Positions 49,313-59,234 are shown, numbered from the stretch's first letter. The stretch: 64,000 nucleotides of DNA from SLSG01 sp964477035 (GCA_964477035.1 CAYZCW010000001.1:248001-312000), one strand, 5' to 3'. Program-made: numbers and translations. Notes: a model not told the origin generated them from the sequence alone.

Positions 49313-50755
49313 TCAAAACCGGACACTGTCCCCGGGCAGGTATTTGGCAATGAGGGCATGCAGCCTCGGATCATATTCCCTGAGTTTTTCCCGGGTGTTC
49401 ACCTGGTTGTGTACCCCGTTGGGCGGGTCGGCAAACGCATTGGCATCGTACCACGATTGCACTCCCTCGGCCCAGTACTCTGCGTGGTTGACGGCCGCAT
49501 AGGTGTTCTGCCACAATCCTTCGGCCATGGCCTCGTGGTATGTATTCAGGAGTTCCTCCTCGAATCCGGGCACCGCCCGTTGCAGGCCCATCTGGTGGAT
49601 GGCATGGGCAAATTCATGCACCAGGATATTTTCACCCTGGTAGGGGTCACCGGGCAGGCCAAGCAGGTTCTCTTCCCCCGCACTGGCAAGGGGCCGGGCA
49701 ATCGTGGGACCCAGTCCGCGGGCCCGGTTGTCCCAGTCTGTTCCCGGAAAGGCCTCATAGAGGTCCCGGTACTCGGGCATCTCGGTGGTGCGCTGGTTTG
49801 CGCCGATCACCCCGATACGGATCTTTGTCCGCTGCATCTCCTCAACCGCCTCCGGCGGCAGGGAAGAGATCATGTGGGCGACGATGTCACGGGCCCTGGC
49901 CAGGGCCTCGTCGTAGACTATCCAGGAGGCCACCACAGGCAGCCCTCCGGCATCCAGGTGTTTCATATAGAAGGGGTCCAGCGCCGGCTCAGCGGGGGGA
50001 GGCGTGATCCCCCGTGTGTGCGTTTTACCGGGAGGAGCGCCCCAGGCGCTTTCCATCAGGGCAAAACCCTCCGGGTCGAAGGTTTTCAGATCGTCGTAAT
50101 CAAAGGGGTAGTAGTCATTTTTCCCGAAAAAAGCCTCGGTGAGCTCCGAAAAGTATTCCTGGCTGTTGTTCAGTGCGTAGGCTCGCTGGTCCGAGGTGTT
50201 CTGGCCGTTGAAATAGGGGACGGATTCATAGCGGCCGCTTTGCCTTGCCAGCCCGAAGGCCGACTCGATCGCGTGATGGTCGTGTTTGAAGTACTGGTGG
50301 TGCACCAGGTGGGCCATTTCATGCAACACCATATAGGGCTGGTTCATGCCGCGCCAGGCCACATAATTGCGTGCATTGCTGATTTCAATGCTGAAGGCCT
50401 TGGCCGGGTTGTGGCCGTTGGCCGACAGCCAGTCCGGATTGGGGTGGTACCAGGCGGCCCCGTTCGGCTGCAGGGACAGCTTGATCCAGACAGCACGAAA
50501 CTGCATGACTTCCAGCAAGTGGGACGGCACCAGGGTGTTGATCTCTTCCAGGTCGGCAGCGAGCCGGTCCAGGGCGGTCGTCATGTCGGGATGTCCCTGT
50601 TCGGACTCCCTCAGGGTGATGCTGTAGCCGGATCTTTCCTGCGTCACATACTTAAGGGGTTCGATGACCGGGATGGGGTCCTCCTTTTCTCCGCAGGACT
50701 GCAGCACCCACAATGTGGAGAAGAAAAATAGCAGAAGATTCAATCGGATGGGCAT
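49313..50755 (-). CDS. lipoprotein with two tandem HExxH metallopeptidase domains
   Basis: 480 aa; lipoprotein signal LWVLQSCGEKED (Cys21). Domain 1 (~40-240) has MVLHEMAHLVHH (HEMAH 145-149) and NNSQEYFSELTEAFF (Glu200/Glu204). Domain 2 (~258-475) has ILVHEFAHAIHQ (HEFAH 380-384) and HAEYWAEGVQSWY (Glu426/Glu430). Both keep all residues expected for a gluzincin-type zinc site, so both may be active. Domain 2 is the paralogue of the downstream single-domain protein. It sits after the second SusC/SusD pair, separated by a strong terminator. A role in cutting host or environmental proteins at the cell surface is inferred. Confidence 0.78.
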   Translation of the reverse strand: MPIRLNLLLFFFSTLWVLQSCGEKEDPIPVIEPLKYVTQERSGYSITLRESEQGHPDMTTALDRLAADLEEINTLVPSHLLEVMQFRAVWIKLSLQPNGAAWYHPNPDWLSANGHNPAKAFSIEISNARNYVAWRGMNQPYMVLHEMAHLVHHQYFKHDHHAIESAFGLARQSGRYESVPYFNGQNTSDQRAYALNNSQEYFSELTEAFFGKNDYYPFDYDDLKTFDPEGFALMESAWGAPPGKTHTRGITPPPAEPALDPFYMKHLDAGGLPVVASWIVYDEALARARDIVAHMISSLPPEAVEEMQRTKIRIGVIGANQRTTEMPEYRDLYEAFPGTDWDNRARGLGPTIARPLASAGEENLLGLPGDPYQGENILVHEFAHAIHQMGLQRAVPGFEEELLNTYHEAMAEGLWQNTYAAVNHAEYWAEGVQSWYDANAFADPPNGVHNQVNTREKLREYDPRLHALIAKYLPGDSVRF

Positions 50756-50863
50756 ATAGATGATGGCTTTTGGTCTTTCTGGCCGGCAGTATCCGTTCAG
50801 TCAGGCAGGGGCCGTTTGTATCGCGGCAAGCACAATCCTTTCCTGGTGACGGCATGTGGCCGT

Positions 50864-50902
50864 AAAAAAAGGCCTGCTTCCGGCCGGAGGCCGGAAGCAG
50901 GC
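50864..50902 (-). terminator. strong intrinsic terminator after the second susD
   Basis: GGCCTGCTTCCGGCC and GGCCGGAAGCAGGCC form a perfect 15-bp stem with a GGA/TCC loop, followed on the minus strand by TTTTTTT, 15 bp after the susD stop. Confidence 0.9.
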
Positions 50903-50916
50903 CTTCATGGGGCTTA

Positions 50917-52416
50917 TCAGGGATTGTACACCCCGTTGAAGGGATTCTGGTCCCCGGCCGGCCACAGGCCCTGGCTCAGGGATTCGTTGGAGTTCATCTC
51001 GTTAAAGGGAATCTGGTAGACATACCGCCAGGAACGTGCCGGCCAGATCTCACGGCCAGCCACCGGCGTCAGTCCGTCCTGGTGCACGCCGGCACGGTAC
51101 ATGGGTTTCTGGTTGCGGATCAGGTCGAACCATGAATAGCCTTCCCCGTAGAGCTCCTTGCGGCGCTCCAGCAGGATGTCCTCGATAAGCTGGGCTCCGG
51201 ATGTCTGCGAGCGGGGGGCGTTCCGGGCGTCCTGCAGCTCCCAGAGGATGGTCTTTGCATCCCCTTCCCTGCCCGCGCGGGCCAGGGCCTCGGCTTCGAT
51301 CAGCCACATGGAGGCGGCACGCATCACGGGAATGTCCCCGGTGAGGTCTTCCGTGTCCCGGAACTTATAGGAAACATAGAGTCCCACGCCCCAGGGATCG
51401 GGCTGGATCTGTCCGGCGTAACGGATGTCTTCCGGGTGGAAGGATTGAGCAAACAGGTCGTTGAGGAAGAAGCAGGAGAACGAGAAGCCGTTTCTTGTCC
51501 AGTTGGCCCACATGGCGAAGGGGGAATAGTCACCCATATTCTGGTCCTTGGTCATCGGACAGGCCCACATCCATTCAGGATTGGCCATATCGTTGAAACC
51601 GGCCTGGAACTGTTCCGGCGTCATCAGGCCATAGCCGGCTCGGGCCGCGTTGGCTGCGCTGGCGGCATCCTCCCAGCGGTTCATGGTCAGGTAGACCTCG
51701 GCCAGGATCCCCTGGGCCACCTGCCGGTCGATCACGCTCTTGCGGGCACCGCGCTGGTAACCATCCAGGAGGGTGACGGCTTCGGTCAGGTCCTGCAGGA
51801 TGAAGTCATACACATCCTTCACCGGCATACGCGGGTTCCCCGTGGCATCGGCCGTGGCGGGTTCGGTATAGACCGGCACTCCCGGCATTTCCTGGGCGAT
51901 GACATAGGTCTGCTGGAAGAAACGGATCAGGTTGAAGTAGGCGTAGGCACGCAAAGCCTTGGCCTGTCCCTTGATCTCATTCTTGTGTGCCTGGGGGCCG
52001 GATGCATTGTCGATGTTGACAAGGATCAGGTTGGCGTTGTTGATGGTGCGGTAGTAAAAGTTCCAGAGCGACTGGGCCTTGAAAATGTCTCCCCGGGTGT
52101 GTCCCCAGAGGTTGTAGTCATAGACATACCATCCGCCCCACACGACCAGTTCCTGTCCGGCGGCCGCATCGTTGGTCATAATGATGGAGGGAATGCCGTG
52201 GTCGTCCATGCGGCCGGCCCCGCCCCCGTTATACCTCCGGAGGTGGTAGTAGATCCCGTTGAGGGCCGTTTGCGCCCCATCGGTGGTCTTGAATGCTTCC
52301 ACATCAGAGATGTCTGATGATGGGTTGGTCTCCAGAAAGTCCTTTTCGCAGCTTGCCAGTCCGAGGAAGGCCGCCATGAAAAGCATGAGACTGAAATATT
52401 TAAAAATCGGTTTCAT
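50917..52416 (-). CDS. SusD/RagB-like lipoprotein (second pair)
   Basis: 499 aa; lipoprotein signal FLGLASCEKDFLETNPSS. SusD landmarks: DGAQTALNGIYYHLRR, EIKGQAKALRAYAYFNLIRFFQQTY, PVMRAASMWLIEAEALARAG and ILLERRKELYGEGYSWFDLIRN. It pairs with the SusC 23 bp upstream. No glycosidase is adjacent; two metallopeptidases follow, so peptide capture as in RagB is a reasonable idea. The C-terminal WNPFNGVYNP-like ending is typical of the family. Confidence 0.93.
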   Translation of the reverse strand: MKPIFKYFSLMLFMAAFLGLASCEKDFLETNPSSDISDVEAFKTTDGAQTALNGIYYHLRRYNGGGAGRMDDHGIPSIIMTNDAAAGQELVVWGGWYVYDYNLWGHTRGDIFKAQSLWNFYYRTINNANLILVNIDNASGPQAHKNEIKGQAKALRAYAYFNLIRFFQQTYVIAQEMPGVPVYTEPATADATGNPRMPVKDVYDFILQDLTEAVTLLDGYQRGARKSVIDRQVAQGILAEVYLTMNRWEDAASAANAARAGYGLMTPEQFQAGFNDMANPEWMWACPMTKDQNMGDYSPFAMWANWTRNGFSFSCFFLNDLFAQSFHPEDIRYAGQIQPDPWGVGLYVSYKFRDTEDLTGDIPVMRAASMWLIEAEALARAGREGDAKTILWELQDARNAPRSQTSGAQLIEDILLERRKELYGEGYSWFDLIRNQKPMYRAGVHQDGLTPVAGREIWPARSWRYVYQIPFNEMNSNESLSQGLWPAGDQNPFNGVYNP

Positions 52417-52439
52417 ATCTTGTATCGTTTATGTAATTG

Positions 52440-55400
52440 CTAAAATCCAACTTGCAGTCCGAATGACAGGGCCTTGAGCGGGGGCAGGCGGTGGCCGGTG
52501 GTCCCGGAAAAGCTCTGCTCGGGATCGGTCCCCCTTTTGGCAGCGCTGCCGAAAGTCAGCAGGTTGTCGCCGTTGACATACACCCTGGCCGTCTGGATAT
52601 TCATCCTGTCGAGCAGGGCCCTTGGCAGGCTGTACCCCAGGGTGACGTTGCGCAGGCGCACGAAGGTGTTGTCATACAGGAAGCGGGTGGAGTAGGCCCC
52701 CATGTAGGAGGATTGCTGAGAGGAGATCCTGGGATGTTCCGCGTTCGGATTGTCGGGGGTCCAGCGATCGAGCATGTCTTCATGGTAGGTAAACCCGGGA
52801 CGGTTGCCCATCATCTCGGCATAGTCGCTGTCATACATCTTGCCGCCGATGCTGAAATAAACGAACACGGACAGATCAAAGTTTTTGTAAGTGAAGTTGT
52901 TGGTGAAGCCGCCAAACAGGTCGGGGATGCCGGAGCCGTAGAAATCCCTCTGGTCCTGTGCGCCGACTTCCGAGTAGTTTTCGGTTTTCTCGCGGCCGAT
53001 GATGACTTTGTTGCCGTCCTCATCGAGCACGGGCACGCCGCTGCCGTCGGTCTGGAAGACGTTCTTCCACCACTGGCTGTTGCCGGTTTCGGGGTTGACT
53101 CCGGCCCATTCGGGCATGAAGAATTCATACATGGAAACGCCTTCGATCCAGTTGCCGACCCGTTCCTGGGGCAGGCTGGTGATGATGTTTTTGTAGTGGG
53201 TGGCGTTCAGGTCCATGGTCCAGCGGAAGTTTTGCGATTGGGTGACCATCAGGTTGACCTCCAGCTCGACCCCTTTGTTGCGCACGTCGGCGATGTTGGC
53301 ATCCACGCTGCCGAAACCAGTCGACATGGGCAGGGGGCGGGCAAACAGCAGGTCGCGCGAGTCGCGGACGAAGTATTCGAACGACCCGTCGATTCTGTCG
53401 AACAGCCGGAAATTGGCTCCGAGGTTGAACTGCAGGTTGGTTTCCCATTTCAGGTCGGGTGTGGGCAGGCGGCTCACCAGCATGCCCGGGTAGGTTCCGT
53501 CGTTCATGCCGGTGGCAAACAGGCCCTGGTAGGCGTAGAGTGCGATGCGGTCGTTGCCCACCGCCCCGTAACTGGTCCGTATCTGGAAGTTGTCGACCCA
53601 GTCGATGTCCTGCATGAACCCTTCTTCAGAAATGCGCCAGGAAGCGCCGGCAGACCAGAAATTGCCCCAGCGGTTGTCGGGGTGAAAACGGGAGGAGCCG
53701 TCGGTACGGAAGCTTCCGGACACATAATACCTGTTGTCGTAATTGTATTCCGCACGGGTCAGGTAGCTGATGAGCCGGTAGTTGTCCTCGTACGACCAGG
53801 CGCCGGTAATCGTGGCGGCCGAAGCCAGCTCGTACAGGCCGATGAAGGGAAAGCCTTCCCTGGCAGCGTTCACGTAGTTATACCGCCACATATGGGCCTC
53901 CATGCCGCCCATCAGGTTGATGTTGTGCTTGCCGGCCAGCTGCCTTTCGTAGCTCAGGATGTTGTTCTGGGTAAAGGCCAGGGTGCGGGTGGTGGTTTTG
54001 GAGGCGGAGCCCCTGCCGGCCATGTAGCCGTAAGTGGGGTTGGTATAATACTGGTTCCAGTTGACGCCGTAATCCACGCTCAGGGACGACCTCAGCTTCA
54101 GACCAGGCATGAAGGTTACCTCACCGAAAGTCCGGGACGTCACATTGTCGTACCAGAACAAGGTGCGGTTGTATGCCGCATCGGCCAAAGGGTTCCACAT
54201 GGACCATTCGCGGCGGTAGGATCCGTAGTCATAAATCCTGTTGCCTTCATCGTCCAGCTTGTAGGCCCCGGCGGCATAGTCCCATTCCCAGATGGGATAG
54301 ATGGGTGGCAGGGAGCGCATGAAGCGAACGGCCCCGGCATCGTAGGGCTCCACCCCGTGTGAGATGGCGGTGTTGGTTCCCACCTCCAGCCAGTCACGCA
54401 CGCTGGAGCTGGCGTTTACCCGTCCGGAGAAACGCTCGAACTGCTGTACGGTAAACACTCCGGGGTCCTTGATGTAATTCCCGGAAATAAAATACTGGGT
54501 CCGGCCTTCATGGGCCGTGCCGCTGGCACTCAGGTTGTATTCCTGGCGCACCTGCGGCTGGATCAGCTCTTCGTCCCAGTTGCCCTCGAACAAAAGCTGG
54601 GCATCGGGCCGGATCTTGCCGTTCTCGGTAAAAGGGTTGGCCTGGCTGAAGGGGTTGATGTTCAGGGTGGAGATCACATTGTTGGTGGCATAAGCCGCCG
54701 CTTCGGCCGGGGTGGCCCCCACGTCAAGCTGGCCGTTGTAGATGGACTCCCAGGTCAGTTCAAAATATTCCCGGGAATTGGCCCGGTTCGGATAGGGAAC
54801 GGCCATGTTCACGGTGCCGAAAGTGGAAGAAAAATTGATCCTGGCCTGCTCGGAGGAGCCCCGCTTGGTGGTGATCATGACGACCCCGCCGGCGGCGCGC
54901 GAGCCGTAAAGAGCGGCTGCGGTGGCATCCTTCAGGATGGTCACGGACTCGATGTCGGAAGGGTTCAGCGAGTTGAGGCCGCCGGAGAAAGGCACCCCGT
55001 CGACCACGATCAGCGGCCCGCTGCTGGCATACAGGGAGCCGATGCCGCGGATGCGGATATCGCCCCCGCTGCCCGGGCGGCCGGAGGTGTTCAGGACCTG
55101 GATGCCGGAGCTCACGCCCTGCAGGGCCTTGCTCACGTTGGAGGTCTGGATCTTCTCCAGTTTTTCGCTTTGCACCACGGAGGCAGAGCCCGTATAGGTC
55201 GATCTTCTGGCGGTGCCGTAAGCGACCACCATGACCTCGTCAAGCATCAGCAGGTCTTCCTCCAGGGTGACCTGCAGGGTTCGTCCGTCGCGGGGTACCG
55301 GGACTTCCAGCGATTTGTATCCGACGAAAGAGAATACCAGCACGTTGGCGGATGGCGGGACGTTCAGGGAGAACCGCCCCTCCAGGTCGGTGATGGTGGC

Positions 55401-55553
55401 CACGTTGGTGCCTTTGACCAATACCGTGACCCCCGGCATGGTCATGCCGTCAGCACTGCCGGTGACCACTCCGCTGACCGGGACCGCCTGTGCGAGGGCG
55501 AGCCTGGAAAGCAAGCAGGTAAGCAGCAGAATGATTCCAAAACTTTTTTTCAT
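52440..55553 (-). CDS. SusC/RagA-like TonB-dependent transporter (second pair)
   Basis: 1037 aa; signal peptide to ~22 (SRLALAQAVPV). Carboxypeptidase-D-like domain (VSGVVTGSADGMTMPGVTVL, FSFVGYKSLEV), TonB-box-like LDEVMVVAYGTARRSTYTGS, plug (ALQGVSSGIQVLNTSG, DIRIRGIGSL, SVTILKDATAAALYGSRAAG) and barrel ending in ALSFGLQVGF. Imports an oligomer delivered by the following SusD. Its promoter should lie in the AT-richer 520-bp region up to 56075. Confidence 0.94.
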   Translation of the reverse strand: MKKSFGIILLLTCLLSRLALAQAVPVSGVVTGSADGMTMPGVTVLVKGTNVATITDLEGRFSLNVPPSANVLVFSFVGYKSLEVPVPRDGRTLQVTLEEDLLMLDEVMVVAYGTARRSTYTGSASVVQSEKLEKIQTSNVSKALQGVSSGIQVLNTSGRPGSGGDIRIRGIGSLYASSGPLIVVDGVPFSGGLNSLNPSDIESVTILKDATAAALYGSRAAGGVVMITTKRGSSEQARINFSSTFGTVNMAVPYPNRANSREYFELTWESIYNGQLDVGATPAEAAAYATNNVISTLNINPFSQANPFTENGKIRPDAQLLFEGNWDEELIQPQVRQEYNLSASGTAHEGRTQYFISGNYIKDPGVFTVQQFERFSGRVNASSSVRDWLEVGTNTAISHGVEPYDAGAVRFMRSLPPIYPIWEWDYAAGAYKLDDEGNRIYDYGSYRREWSMWNPLADAAYNRTLFWYDNVTSRTFGEVTFMPGLKLRSSLSVDYGVNWNQYYTNPTYGYMAGRGSASKTTTRTLAFTQNNILSYERQLAGKHNINLMGGMEAHMWRYNYVNAAREGFPFIGLYELASAATITGAWSYEDNYRLISYLTRAEYNYDNRYYVSGSFRTDGSSRFHPDNRWGNFWSAGASWRISEEGFMQDIDWVDNFQIRTSYGAVGNDRIALYAYQGLFATGMNDGTYPGMLVSRLPTPDLKWETNLQFNLGANFRLFDRIDGSFEYFVRDSRDLLFARPLPMSTGFGSVDANIADVRNKGVELEVNLMVTQSQNFRWTMDLNATHYKNIITSLPQERVGNWIEGVSMYEFFMPEWAGVNPETGNSQWWKNVFQTDGSGVPVLDEDGNKVIIGREKTENYSEVGAQDQRDFYGSGIPDLFGGFTNNFTYKNFDLSVFVYFSIGGKMYDSDYAEMMGNRPGFTYHEDMLDRWTPDNPNAEHPRISSQQSSYMGAYSTRFLYDNTFVRLRNVTLGYSLPRALLDRMNIQTARVYVNGDNLLTFGSAAKRGTDPEQSFSGTTGHRLPPLKALSFGLQVGF

Positions 55554-56075
55554 GGGTTAGCATTTTTGTTGGTGGGTGGGATGAATGATGAATATAAAGG
55601 TTGCTGTTACAGCCGCCGGGATTGATAATGGACTGGCTTGCTGTCGGCTGGCCGGAAAGGGGAAAAGAGGCACAAGGCGGCACATGCCAATCAGACATAT
55701 TAAAGCATTGTCCATGCGAACAAATATATGGGAAAGAGGGCAGGCAGGCTTGGCTTCAATTACCAATTATAGGTCCGATATTAGCAGAATATAGGTTTAA
55801 AACAACAGAAAAACACAAAAAAGCTATGTAAACCGATGATGCCCACACAGATAAGGAGTTGGACCGTTTGCGGGCCTGATAATGGTGCTGTATTTGCCTG
55901 AACAGGACTGGCAAATAAACAATAGATATAAGATAGCACAATAATTACCTCCCTGGATTTTCGGTCTTGCCCTGTGGAGGACAGCCAGGCCACCGGAAGC
56001 AGGATTTTCCCCCGGAATGTGGGCCGTTTGGACAATAACTCGGATATTTGCAGGTTAAAAGTTCAGCGGGACTTT
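55554..56075. other. 522-bp intergenic region between divergent units
   Basis: No gene is seen here. The stretch is visibly more AT-rich than its surroundings. It holds a -7-like element for the susC gene (55721-55728) and a near-match GATATTTG at 56043-56050 for the plus-strand outer-membrane gene. No regulator gene is encoded in it, so this SusCD pair has no adjacent control protein. Confidence 0.6.
55721..55728 (-). promoter_or_regulatory. candidate -7 element of the second susCD operon
   Basis: Minus strand TATATTTG fits TAnnTTTG; the leader would be about 160 nt. No -33 match at the right distance. Confidence 0.35.
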
Positions 56076-58016
56076 ATGTGGACATCAAACCGTGAGCGTA
56101 TGTTTCGTGTGGCCTTTCTTGTTGTTTTGATAAGCGGTCTGGCACTGACCGGGCCGTCCTTCGGGCAGCCGCAGGCTGACCCTTCCGGTTCAAAGCCCTC
56201 CGTTCCGGCGGATACGATCACGGAGGCGCAACCTCCCATGAGTCCGTCGGCAGCCTCCGATTACCTGAAAAGCCTGTTGCAAAGTGACAGCCTCTGGCGC
56301 CGGCCGGGCGACACCCTCAGGCTGTCGGTGGCCCGGCTGCTAGACCATTTTCAAGAACCTTTCGACAGTGTGGAGGCCAGGCTCCGGCGGTTTCCCTACG
56401 ATTCGGTACGGCTGGAACCGGGCTACCTGGTGGCCCGTGATACCCTGCCCCTGCGCTGGCTCGACCGGCAGGTGTTTTTCGTGGATACCATTCCCCTTGA
56501 AAAGGATCCCTACGTGACCCGCAAAACGGTGGTTGTCAAACGCATGGATACGGTGGTGGTGCCTTTTCAGGAGCCGCTGCCGGAGGTGCAGGCCCTGATC
56601 GACTCGGTCCTGGGCGTACGGGACACGATCTATGACCAGTACATCGATGTGCGCTACCTGGAGTCCAAAGGGGTGCAGCTGCACCGCCTGGACAGCGGTG
56701 GCGTGGAGCCGCCCCTTCTGCCGCCCGGCAGCCGCAAGACGGCGCAATTCCTGGGAGACTCCACCCGCCTGGTGGTGTCTGAAGCCACCCGGGTGATCAT
56801 GGGCGGGGGGACTTCTCCGTTTTTTATCGTGCCCGGGCCCATGATGCCCGACTCCCTGCGCATGGCGGTGGAGGTCCTGCTGGCGCATACGGTCGAGAGG
56901 GACTCCATCCTGCTGCAGCTGCGCGATATCGACGGCCGGCAAACCCCGTTCTGGCTGAGCACCGGCAAGGATGACCTGTACCGGTATTGGGTGAAGAACC
57001 CGGCCAATGACTCGGTGACCATCTGGATGGGAAATCCTTCCCGCGGGGAGCTGGTCATGCTGCTGGAAGAGGAGGTGACGGTGGAGCGTTTGGAAAAACG
57101 CACGGCCGACGACATTCCCATCACCACTGCGGTGCCGCAGCGCACCCTGGCTCCGGTCCGCCGTCTTAATGAAATCCCCATTTTCTGGAAGTTCGGCCTG
57201 AACAGTTCCTTTTCCCTCAGCCAGAACTACCTGTCGAACTGGGCCAGGGGCGGGGAGAGCTCCCTGGCCGGCATGCTGGATGTCAATGCTTCTGCCCGGT
57301 ATACCAACAAGGCCAACAAGGCGCAGTGGACCAGCAGCGGGAGGCTGCGCTACGGCACGATCCGCACCCGGGAAAGGGGGGCGCGCACCAGCACCGACAT
57401 CGTGGAGCTGAACTCCCAGTACAACAAAGAGCTGCGGGAGAAGCTGGACTTCAGCACCGTCTTTTACATGAAGACCCAGGTGGCCGAGGGCTTCAATTAC
57501 CCGAACGATTCGGTCCCGGTGTCCCGCTTCCTCAACCCCGGGGCTTTCACCCTGGGCATGGGGGTGGAGTTCAAGCCCTTGAAGGACTTTCTGGTCAACT
57601 TCTCGGCCCTGTCCTACAGGAACACATTCGTGCTGGATACCGCCGCCATCAACCAGACCACGCACGGGATCGATCCCGGCAGGCGGTCCAGGCAGGAAAT
57701 GGGGGGGCAGTTGCTGGTCAGGAACAAATTCTCGATTCTCGACGGCATGAACGTGTCGAACTCCCTGCGTCTTTTCAGCAATTACCTGGACAAGCCACAG
57801 AATGTGGATGTGGACTGGGAACTGAGTGTCGACAAGCAGATCAGCTGGTACTTCACCATCCGGGTCAACCTGCACCTGATCTACGACGACGACATCCGCT
57901 TTCCGGTGATGGACGATGCAGGCAACCCCGTGCTGTTGCCCGATGGAAGTGAACGCAAGGTGGCCCGGCCGCAGCTGAACCAGTTTCTGGGCCTCACCCT
58001 GTCTTTCAGGGTCTAA
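56076..58016 (+). CDS. DUF3078-type outer-membrane protein
   Basis: 646 aa from ATG 56076 (ATG 56100 also possible); signal peptide MFRVAFLVVLISGLALTGPS. The first ~330 mature residues are a domain with many DT/DS and proline turns. The C-terminal ~260 residues match DUF3078: WKFGLNSSFSLSQNYLSNWARGGESSLAG, then amphipathic strands to LNQFLGLTLSFRV, a barrel ending in Phe-Arg-Val. DUF3078 proteins are outer-membrane proteins of unknown role. The ~300-residue N-terminal extension is larger than in most DUF3078 proteins I recall. It ends 4 bp into the convergent TPR lipoprotein gene. Confidence 0.75.
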   Translation: MWTSNRERMFRVAFLVVLISGLALTGPSFGQPQADPSGSKPSVPADTITEAQPPMSPSAASDYLKSLLQSDSLWRRPGDTLRLSVARLLDHFQEPFDSVEARLRRFPYDSVRLEPGYLVARDTLPLRWLDRQVFFVDTIPLEKDPYVTRKTVVVKRMDTVVVPFQEPLPEVQALIDSVLGVRDTIYDQYIDVRYLESKGVQLHRLDSGGVEPPLLPPGSRKTAQFLGDSTRLVVSEATRVIMGGGTSPFFIVPGPMMPDSLRMAVEVLLAHTVERDSILLQLRDIDGRQTPFWLSTGKDDLYRYWVKNPANDSVTIWMGNPSRGELVMLLEEEVTVERLEKRTADDIPITTAVPQRTLAPVRRLNEIPIFWKFGLNSSFSLSQNYLSNWARGGESSLAGMLDVNASARYTNKANKAQWTSSGRLRYGTIRTRERGARTSTDIVELNSQYNKELREKLDFSTVFYMKTQVAEGFNYPNDSVPVSRFLNPGAFTLGMGVEFKPLKDFLVNFSALSYRNTFVLDTAAINQTTHGIDPGRRSRQEMGGQLLVRNKFSILDGMNVSNSLRLFSNYLDKPQNVDVDWELSVDKQISWYFTIRVNLHLIYDDDIRFPVMDDAGNPVLLPDGSERKVARPQLNQFLGLTLSFRV

Positions 58017-59164
58017 TCTGCATTCCAGACCCGGTCATTCACGCGCAGCAAACGGTAGAGCTGACGTACCTCCTCCATCAGGGCCTCGTCCTGCGTTCCC
58101 AGCTCATACGCCTTGTCCAGCCAGGATACGGCCGAATCGAAGGCGGCGGTGGACTTGGCTTTTTCCACCTGCACGACGCTGGCGTTGGTGATGGTCCGGG
58201 CCACCTCCTCGATCTCCACCCCGATGTTGTAGTAGCAGGTGGCGATGTTCAGGTAGGTGACCGGCTTGTCGGGCTGGATGTTCACGGCGTGAAAGTAGGA
58301 CAGGATGGCGTCGTTGAACAGCCCGGTTTTCTGGAAGATCAGCCCCTTGGTGTTGTGGTAGGTGACGTTGTCCGGGTCGCGCCTCAGGGCCTCGTCCAGG
58401 GCTTCCTGGGCCCTCCCGGGCTGGTCCTGCCTCAGGAGCAGGTCTGCCAGCAGCAACACCAGGTCTTCATGGTCTTTATGGGCTTCGATGCCCTGGCGGA
58501 GAACCTTTTCCGCCGAACGCGGATCATCCTTTTCCAGGTAGGCCAGGTGCAGCAGGTGGGCCACATTGGTCGAGTGTTCCCGGGCGTGGAGTTCTCCCAG
58601 GTAGAGGATGGCCTTGTCCCAGTTCCTTCCTTCGAAAGCCGCCAGGGCGGCGTTGTAGACCAGGTTGGTGTCCCGGCCGGCATCCAGGAAGTCCTGTTCG
58701 CCCACCCGTATGGCATGCTCGAAGGCCTTCAGGGCTTCCCCGTATTTGCTTTCCTTGAAGCGGGTCTCGCCAAGCAATTGAAAGCTGTTGGCCATGAGCG
58801 CGTAGCGGGGTGCCAATGCCTTGTCCAGGCGTCCCTGTCCGTCCAGTTCACGGGCCTTTTCGAACGATTCGAATGCCACGTACAACTGGTCCGGATACAA
58901 TTCCGATTTTTTCCTGTCGTTTTTTTCGATGCCCTCCCGGTAGGCCGTCAGGGCGAGCAATCCCCTTGAATACCAGGTGCGCGGCCATCCGGCCGATACC
59001 TCGTTGCCGGCCAGGTCTTCCACCACCATCCTGGCTTCATCGTATTTTCCGGATTCCACCAGGTGGTTCACCGACACGAGCTTGCTGCGCTGAAGGGGCC
59101 TGGTGGCCGAGCAACCGCTCAAAATGGCCAGTGCCAGCATAAACAGCAGTCTGTTCATTTTCAT
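58013..59164 (-). CDS. TPR lipoprotein
   Basis: 383 aa from ATG 59164; lipoprotein signal MLALAILSGCSATRP (lipid Cys). Eight or so TPR hairpins follow: YGEALKAFEHAIRVGEQDFL, NWDKAILYLGELHARE, DPRSAEKVLRQGIEAHKDHE, AQEALDEALRRDPDNVTYHN, FNDAILSYFHAVNIQPDKP. It probably scaffolds an envelope complex. The stop overlaps the stop of the DUF3078 gene. Confidence 0.82.
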   Translation of the reverse strand: MKMNRLLFMLALAILSGCSATRPLQRSKLVSVNHLVESGKYDEARMVVEDLAGNEVSAGWPRTWYSRGLLALTAYREGIEKNDRKKSELYPDQLYVAFESFEKARELDGQGRLDKALAPRYALMANSFQLLGETRFKESKYGEALKAFEHAIRVGEQDFLDAGRDTNLVYNAALAAFEGRNWDKAILYLGELHAREHSTNVAHLLHLAYLEKDDPRSAEKVLRQGIEAHKDHEDLVLLLADLLLRQDQPGRAQEALDEALRRDPDNVTYHNTKGLIFQKTGLFNDAILSYFHAVNIQPDKPVTYLNIATCYYNIGVEIEEVARTITNASVVQVEKAKSTAAFDSAVSWLDKAYELGTQDEALMEEVRQLYRLLRVNDRVWNAD

Positions 59165-59234
59165 TGGTGTTTTTTTCGTCGGACGGGCAGGCCGCCGGGC
59201 TGCCACGGGCTGCCCGTCATGCAGGCTGCCGCTG

